This document shows, piece after piece, positions 7,601 to 12,390 of a stretch of DNA of 12,390 nt. This DNA comes from Candidatus Limnocylindrales bacterium (GTDB lineage: Bacteria; Chloroflexota; Limnocylindria; Limnocylindrales; CSP1-4). The position numbers and the translations under genes were made by a program. The stretch covers positions 1-12,390 of the forward strand of contig JAUSJS010000043.1 of NCBI GenBank assembly GCA_030647575.1, written 5' to 3'. The notes under the pieces were generated by a model. It was not told the origin of the DNA. It worked only from the letters and a program-made list of their open reading frames with translations, and made no database searches. Numbering within the stretch: position 1 is the first letter of the stretch; each line of letters starts with the position of its first letter.

Positions 7601-9631
7601 TTAGCTGGTGGTGGCGGCTGCCTCGGGCTCGTCTCGCCGGTATGGGACGTTCACGACGACCGTATGAGGCCGGCCGAGGAGTGCGGCTCGCAGTCGCTTC
7701 GCAGACTGGTTGTAGAGCAGCCGCTCCCACCAACTTCGGGCCACGTACTCCGGGATCACGACGAAGGTGATCGGCGCGTCCTCGTCCGGCGGCCACGCCA
7801 GGTCGAGCACGTCCAGGTAGGCGAGCAGCGGCCCGATGAGCGCGCGGTAGGGTGACTCGACGATCACGAGCGGCACGTCCGGCAGCTGTCGTTCCCAGCG
7901 CTCCCTGATAAGCGCGGCCTCCGTCGGCTCGTCGGAAATCAGGACGGCCCGGACGTCCGATGCGATCGAGCGGCCGACATTGACCGCCTGAACGACCGCC
8001 CGGTTGAAGCCGGGGACCGGGACCACGACGCGCTCCTGGCGATGAGGCGGTGGGATGACGACGTCAGGTCTGACCTGGAGGTTCTGCGCCGAGGCGCGGT
8101 ACTGGCGGTGGATGAACAGCATCGTCACCACGAGGATCGGGATGACGACCGCAACCAGCAGCGACGGCGGTGCCTTGGCAACCATCACGACAACGGCCAC
8201 CGCAGCAGTGAGTGCGCAGCCGAATCCGTTAATGGCGATCCGCCAGTGCCAACCGGCGCTCCGCTCCCGGAGCCAGTGGCGGACCATGCCGCCCTGACTG
8301 ATCGTGAACGAGATGAAGACCCCGACCGAATAGAGCGGGATCAGCGCCGTGGTATTGCCCTCGAACAGGACGAGGAGTCCGATCGCTATCAGGCTGAGGA
8401 TCACGATTCCAGAGGTGAACGCGAGGCGGTCGCCCCGGAAGCTGAACTGGCGGGGCATGTAGCCGTCCTTCGCGAGGATTGCGGCCAGGCGAGGAAAGGC
8501 GTTGTACGACGTGTTCGCGGCGAGGAACAGGATCAGCGCCGTGGATGCCTGGAACAGGTAGAAGCCGATCGAGCCATCTCCGTAGATGACAGCTGCGACC
8601 TGGCTGACCACGGTCCTGGGGTGCGGCTCGTCGATCGCCACGATGCCGAAGGTGTACGCCACGAACGTGATCCCGATGAACAGCACGGCCAGGAGAACGG
8701 CGACCACGGTCAGGGTGGTGGCCGCGTTCTTCGGCTCCGGCGGCTTGAACGCGGGCACGCCGTTGGCGATCGCCTCCGTGCCCGTGAGTGCCACCGAGCC
8801 CGACGCGAACGCCCGGATGATCAACAGGACCCCGAGCGGTTGGAGCGGATCGCCCGCGCCGGGGAGCGGCGTTGGGGGGTCGGCGTGCTCGCCGCCCACC
8901 ACGATCCGGAACACCCCGATCGCAATCATCAGGAGCGCCGAACCGACGAACAGGTACGTCGGGATCGCGAAGATGTTGCCTGACTCCCGGAGGCCTCGAA
9001 GATTGCCGAGGGTGATGAGGACGATCGCGGCAACGCCCATCACGATCCGCGCATCGGTGACCTCCGGGACGGCCGAGATGATCTGCGCGACCGCCGACGC
9101 GGTCGACACCGCGACGGTCATGATGTAGTCGACGAGGAGCGCACCTGCCGCCACGAGCGAGGCGAGGGTCGGGAGGTTTGCCCGGGCGACCGCATAGGCA
9201 CCCCCGCCGGACGGATAGGCGTACCCGATCTGGCGGTAGCTCGTCGAGACGACGGCCAGCAGGAGCGCGATCGCTGCCGCGATTGGGAGGCTCAGGAAGA
9301 GCGCGCCGACGCCCGCAAGGACGAGGACCCGGAGGATCTCCTCCGTCGCATAGGCTGACGAGCTGATCGGGTCGGAGCTGAAGATCGCGAGGGCTTTCTT
9401 CTTCGGGAGGCGTTCCTCCATCTCCTCGTGGATCGAGAGTGGCCGCCCAAACAGGATCGAGCGCAGCCGAGCAATCGCGCGCCCCGTCCGCGTTCGAGGT
9501 CGCGAGGCCGCCTCCCTGGCGACGAGCTGGTTCGGCCCGGCGTATCTGAAGTACGTCGAATGCGGTCGCTCGACCCGGACGCGCTGGTCACCCGCCTTGC
9601 GACCCTGCAGTGGTCGTCTGCCTCCGATCAC
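7601..9631 (-). CDS. kimA: KimA/YdaO-type potassium uptake transporter (APC superfamily)
   Basis: This 676-residue membrane protein matches Bacillus subtilis KimA, a high-affinity, proton-coupled K+ importer, from about residue 55 to the end. The match includes LPKKKALAIFSSD, SYRQIGYAYPSGGGAY and LLVDYIMTVAVS. Residues equivalent to those I recall lining the KimA potassium sites are conserved: Asp87, Tyr94, Asp168, Tyr169, Thr172, Thr283, Glu286 and Tyr434. About twelve membrane segments run from roughly residue 100 to 507. A cytosolic domain (535-665) contains VVVPVPGFNRAVVQ and LLYNQSAKRLRAALLG; in KimA this domain forms the dimer interface and binds c-di-AMP. An extra N-terminus of about 50 residues (TYFRYAGPNQLVAREAAS) precedes the membrane part. 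The GTG start overlaps the upstream stop as GTGA, indicating translational coupling. The gene is probably co-regulated with kdpDE. Generic tools may call it an amino acid permease. Confidence 0.85.
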   Translation of the reverse strand: MIGGRRPLQGRKAGDQRVRVERPHSTYFRYAGPNQLVAREAASRPRTRTGRAIARLRSILFGRPLSIHEEMEERLPKKKALAIFSSDPISSSAYATEEILRVLVLAGVGALFLSLPIAAAIALLLAVVSTSYRQIGYAYPSGGGAYAVARANLPTLASLVAAGALLVDYIMTVAVSTASAVAQIISAVPEVTDARIVMGVAAIVLITLGNLRGLRESGNIFAIPTYLFVGSALLMIAIGVFRIVVGGEHADPPTPLPGAGDPLQPLGVLLIIRAFASGSVALTGTEAIANGVPAFKPPEPKNAATTLTVVAVLLAVLFIGITFVAYTFGIVAIDEPHPRTVVSQVAAVIYGDGSIGFYLFQASTALILFLAANTSYNAFPRLAAILAKDGYMPRQFSFRGDRLAFTSGIVILSLIAIGLLVLFEGNTTALIPLYSVGVFISFTISQGGMVRHWLRERSAGWHWRIAINGFGCALTAAVAVVVMVAKAPPSLLVAVVIPILVVTMLFIHRQYRASAQNLQVRPDVVIPPPHRQERVVVPVPGFNRAVVQAVNVGRSIASDVRAVLISDEPTEAALIRERWERQLPDVPLVIVESPYRALIGPLLAYLDVLDLAWPPDEDAPITFVVIPEYVARSWWERLLYNQSAKRLRAALLGRPHTVVVNVPYRRDEPEAAATTS

Positions 9632-9885
9632 CCCGCGACCGGTCCGACGACGACGCGGATCGCACCCGTCTCGGGATCTCGCCCGAGCCTGAATTCGACG
9701 CCGGCGTCCTGGGCAACGACCAGACCGTCGGCGGCCACCACCTGCGGGTCTTCGAGGCCGGCGACCGTCACGCGAGTCGCCGCCCCCCGGACGACGAGCT
9801 CGATCGCGGCGACGATCTCGGCAAGGTCTCGTTCGTTCGCAGCAGCGGTCGCCACAGGCAGGCGGATCGGTTGGGGGATATCCAC
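9628..9885 (-). CDS. Small uncharacterised protein coupled to the KimA-type transporter
   Basis: This 85-residue soluble-looking protein has no signal peptide, membrane segment or cysteine. A helical first half (NERDLAEIVAAIELVVRGA, 17-35) is followed by a strand-rich half (TRVTVAGLED; GVEFRLGRDPETGAIRVVVGP). I do not recognise a family. Its stop overlaps the transporter start by four bases (GTGA), so the two are almost surely translated together, and it lies between kdpE and the transporter. A regulatory or accessory partner of the transporter is an inference from position only. The start is a GTG without a strong ribosome-binding site (GGGAG is about 20 bases upstream) and no other ATG, GTG or TTG is close. 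The codon pattern is coding-like, and the GTGA junction is the best evidence that the gene is real. Confidence 0.6.
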   Translation of the reverse strand: MDIPQPIRLPVATAAANERDLAEIVAAIELVVRGAATRVTVAGLEDPQVVAADGLVVAQDAGVEFRLGRDPETGAIRVVVGPVAG

Positions 9886-9991
9886 GCTCTGAACGTACGA
9901 CTCGCTCCCAAGAGGAACGTGTCGCGGCGGCGTTGGCGGGGCTCAGCGCTGCCTCAGGATTTCGGCCGGTCGTCCAGCGGCGCCCGTTTCG

Positions 9992-10705
<714 letters not shown>

Positions 10706-10709
10706 CGGC

Positions 10710-12323
10710 CTACTCCGCGGCGAGTGCTGCCGGCACCTGCGCCAGACGAAGATCGATGTCGATGGCAAGGCCACCGAGCTCGCTCGGGCGGGCGGACACA
10801 TGGCCGTCCATCGCCTCGACCAGTCCTCTGGCGACCGCCAGGCCGATCCCGATCCCGGCCCGCGAGCCCGACCCGGCCTGCGGCACGCGGTAGAACTTCT
10901 CGAACAGCCGGGGCAGCGCATCGGCTGGAACACCCGGCCCGGAGTCCTCCACTGTCACCCTGACCTGCTCGTCCGCGATCGCCGCAGTCGCGACCCTGAT
11001 CCGAGTCCCTCGCGGCGTATGCCGAACGGCGTTGTCCACGACGTTCAACAGCGCTTCCTCGAGGAGGACCGGATCGCCACGGACGGCCGGCGCACCCCGA
11101 ACCTCGATCTCGACGACTCGATCGGCGACGCGCTGCTCGACGTGCCCGACCACCCGATTCACGAGATCCTCGACATCGAGGACCTCGTTCGCCGCGCGCA
11201 GTGCACCGCCTTCGATTCGGCCGAGGTCCAGCAGGTTAGCGACGAGTTCGTTGAGACGCTCGGCCTCGCGGTCGATCGACGTCGCGCTCGCTCGGGCGTC
11301 CTCCGGGCTGAGATCGAGATCGGGATCCATCAGCGTCCCGGCGGACGCACGGATCGACGCAAGCGGTGTACGCAGGTCGTGAGAGACGGATTCGAGGAGC
11401 GCGCTCTTGAGCGCGTCGCTCTGCCGAGCGATCTCTGCCTGCCGTGCCTCCAGCGCGAGGTGGTCCTGGGCGAGTGCCTGACCCACCTGGTCGGCCGCGG
11501 CCGCGAGCAGTCGAGTTGCCGTCCGGTCCGGTTCGCCCGCGCTTCGACCGCGAAGGGCCCAGATCGATCCGAGGGTTGCGCCGCCGGCCTCGATGCGGAT
11601 TCGGTAGTGCCGGTCCTCTGATGTCGCGACCCCGCGCCTTCCGGGCATGTCCCGGACCCTGGTCCATTTTGCCGCGGCCGGGCCGGGCGTTCGGTGGAGC
11701 ACCGCGAAGGAGCCGGCCGATGGCGGGGGAGCTCCGTCTCCGCTGTCCGCAGCCACGCGTTCTCGCGCGTCGTCGGTTCCCAGGGCGAACCAGACTCGGT
11801 CCATCGCTGCCTCCTCCACCAGCGCATTCGCGATCGCCGGGAGGACCGCGTCGGTGGATTCGCGGATGGCAAGAGCCCTGATCACCTGGAAGAGCGCGCG
11901 GGCCTCGCGTTCGCGGGCGAGCGCGACGTCTGCCCGCCTGCGCTGGAGTGCCGTGAGCTGGCCGACAGTCACCGCGACGAACAGGAGCAACACGAGGCTG
12001 AGCCACTCGCCCGGATCGGCGACGGTCAGGGTGTGGAAGGGCTGGGTGAACAGGTAGTCGTACAGCAGGATCGAGGCGACGGCGGCCGCCACCGCGCCGG
12101 CGGTTCCGGCGGCGATCGCCGTCGCGACGACCGCCACGAGGTAGACGCTTGATGCATCGGGCACCTTCGCGAATCCCTCGAGCGCGGCGACGGCCAGCGT
12201 TGCGAGCCCCACGCCGACAACCCCGACGAGCAGTCGGAGGATTCTGGGTCCGTGGCGAATGGGCAGCACCGATCGATGGTACGGCGTCACGCCACGCGTC
12301 CCGTCACAGGACACGTCCCGCAT
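10710..12323 (-). CDS. kdpD: KdpD-like sensor histidine kinase lacking the N-terminal KdpD sensor domain
   Basis: This 537-residue membrane histidine kinase phosphorylates the adjacent KdpE. Four short membrane segments (about residues 28-50, 57-72, 73-92 and 106-125) with LLYDYLFTQPFHTLTVADP between the last two match the DUF4118 module of KdpD. A GAF-like region (about 140-290) follows. The kinase core carries the H box SVSHDLRTPL with His315, the N box NVVDNAVRHT (Asn427, Asn431), G1 DSGPG (460-464), the F box LFEKFYR (473-479) and G2 GIGIGLAVARG (490-500). Full KdpD proteins are near 900 residues because about 370 residues of cytoplasmic KdpD and universal-stress domains precede the membrane part. 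Here only about 28 residues do. The ATG lacks a good ribosome-binding site, so GTG starts a few codons on are possible. No upstream frame visible before the window edge restores the missing domain. Confidence 0.88.
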   Translation of the reverse strand: MRDVSCDGTRGVTPYHRSVLPIRHGPRILRLLVGVVGVGLATLAVAALEGFAKVPDASSVYLVAVVATAIAAGTAGAVAAAVASILLYDYLFTQPFHTLTVADPGEWLSLVLLLFVAVTVGQLTALQRRRADVALAREREARALFQVIRALAIRESTDAVLPAIANALVEEAAMDRVWFALGTDDARERVAADSGDGAPPPSAGSFAVLHRTPGPAAAKWTRVRDMPGRRGVATSEDRHYRIRIEAGGATLGSIWALRGRSAGEPDRTATRLLAAAADQVGQALAQDHLALEARQAEIARQSDALKSALLESVSHDLRTPLASIRASAGTLMDPDLDLSPEDARASATSIDREAERLNELVANLLDLGRIEGGALRAANEVLDVEDLVNRVVGHVEQRVADRVVEIEVRGAPAVRGDPVLLEEALLNVVDNAVRHTPRGTRIRVATAAIADEQVRVTVEDSGPGVPADALPRLFEKFYRVPQAGSGSRAGIGIGLAVARGLVEAMDGHVSARPSELGGLAIDIDLRLAQVPAALAAE

Positions 12324-12356
12324 CCGCGACCGATGAGTTCCCGGCCGATCCGGCGT

Positions 12357-12366
12357 CTAAGCTTAG
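12357..12366. promoter_or_regulatory. Palindrome upstream of the kdpD-like gene
   Basis: CTAAGCTTAG is a perfect 10-bp palindrome, unusually A+T-rich for this region, 34 bases upstream of the kinase start. On the minus strand it contains TAAGCT, a possible -10 hexamer, but no -35 is recognisable. It could be part of the promoter or an operator of the potassium operon. Confidence 0.3.
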
Positions 12367-12390
12367 GCACCACCCATTTCGTGAGTGCCG

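Noticed and set aside
7464..7796. 110-codon minus-strand frame overlapping the transporter 3' end
   Set aside because: Most of it is a shadow of the transporter. The last 45 codons look weakly coding but have no independent start or known motif.
8042..8983. 313-codon frame antisense to the K+ transporter
   Set aside because: It is opposite conserved membrane segments; the translation is rich in Asp, Glu, Arg and His without structure.
7601..9631. Annotation of the transporter as a generic amino acid permease
   Set aside because: Full-length similarity to KimA, including the potassium-site residues and the C-terminal cytosolic domain, plus kdpDE next door, fit K+ transport better.

Overview
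The window is high-GC bacterial DNA (roughly two thirds or more G+C by eye) with tightly packed genes, GTG starts and long spurious antisense frames. The lipoprotein leader of the sugar-binding protein is followed by a Ser/Ala/Thr/Pro linker of a type I associate with uncultured soil Chloroflexota (Limnocylindria-like). An actinobacterial origin cannot be excluded, and no RNA gene is present to settle it.

Left half (1-7061): a D-xylose uptake and isomerisation locus. A short-chain dehydrogenase (minus strand, with an unusual C-terminus) diverges from a ROK-family repressor (plus strand). After a 153-bp promoter region come xylF (lipoprotein binding protein), xylH (permease), xylG (single-domain ATPase) and xylA (class II xylose isomerase). 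A very stable hairpin lies between xylF and xylH and a smaller one between xylG and xylA. Together these genes import xylose and convert it to D-xylulose. No xylulokinase gene (xylB) is in the window.

Middle (7062-7600): directly behind xylA, in the same frame as its UGA stop, is an open, coding-looking stretch without a recognisable start. It is probably a broken or 5'-lost gene. A gene-poor convergent region follows.

Right half (7601-12390): a minus-strand potassium-homeostasis cluster, transcribed kdpD-like kinase, kdpE, an 85-residue unknown protein, then a KimA/YdaO-type potassium transporter. The unknown gene overlaps the transporter start by four bases (GTGA). The kinase has the DUF4118 membrane, GAF-like and histidine-kinase parts of KdpD but lacks the long N-terminal KdpD/USP sensor region. 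No kdpFABC pump genes are visible, so the two-component pair may control the KimA-type transporter instead.

No mobile element, CRISPR array, tRNA or rRNA was found. The most notable items are the KdpDE-unknown-KimA arrangement, the orphan coding fragment behind xylA, and the xylF-xylH hairpin.
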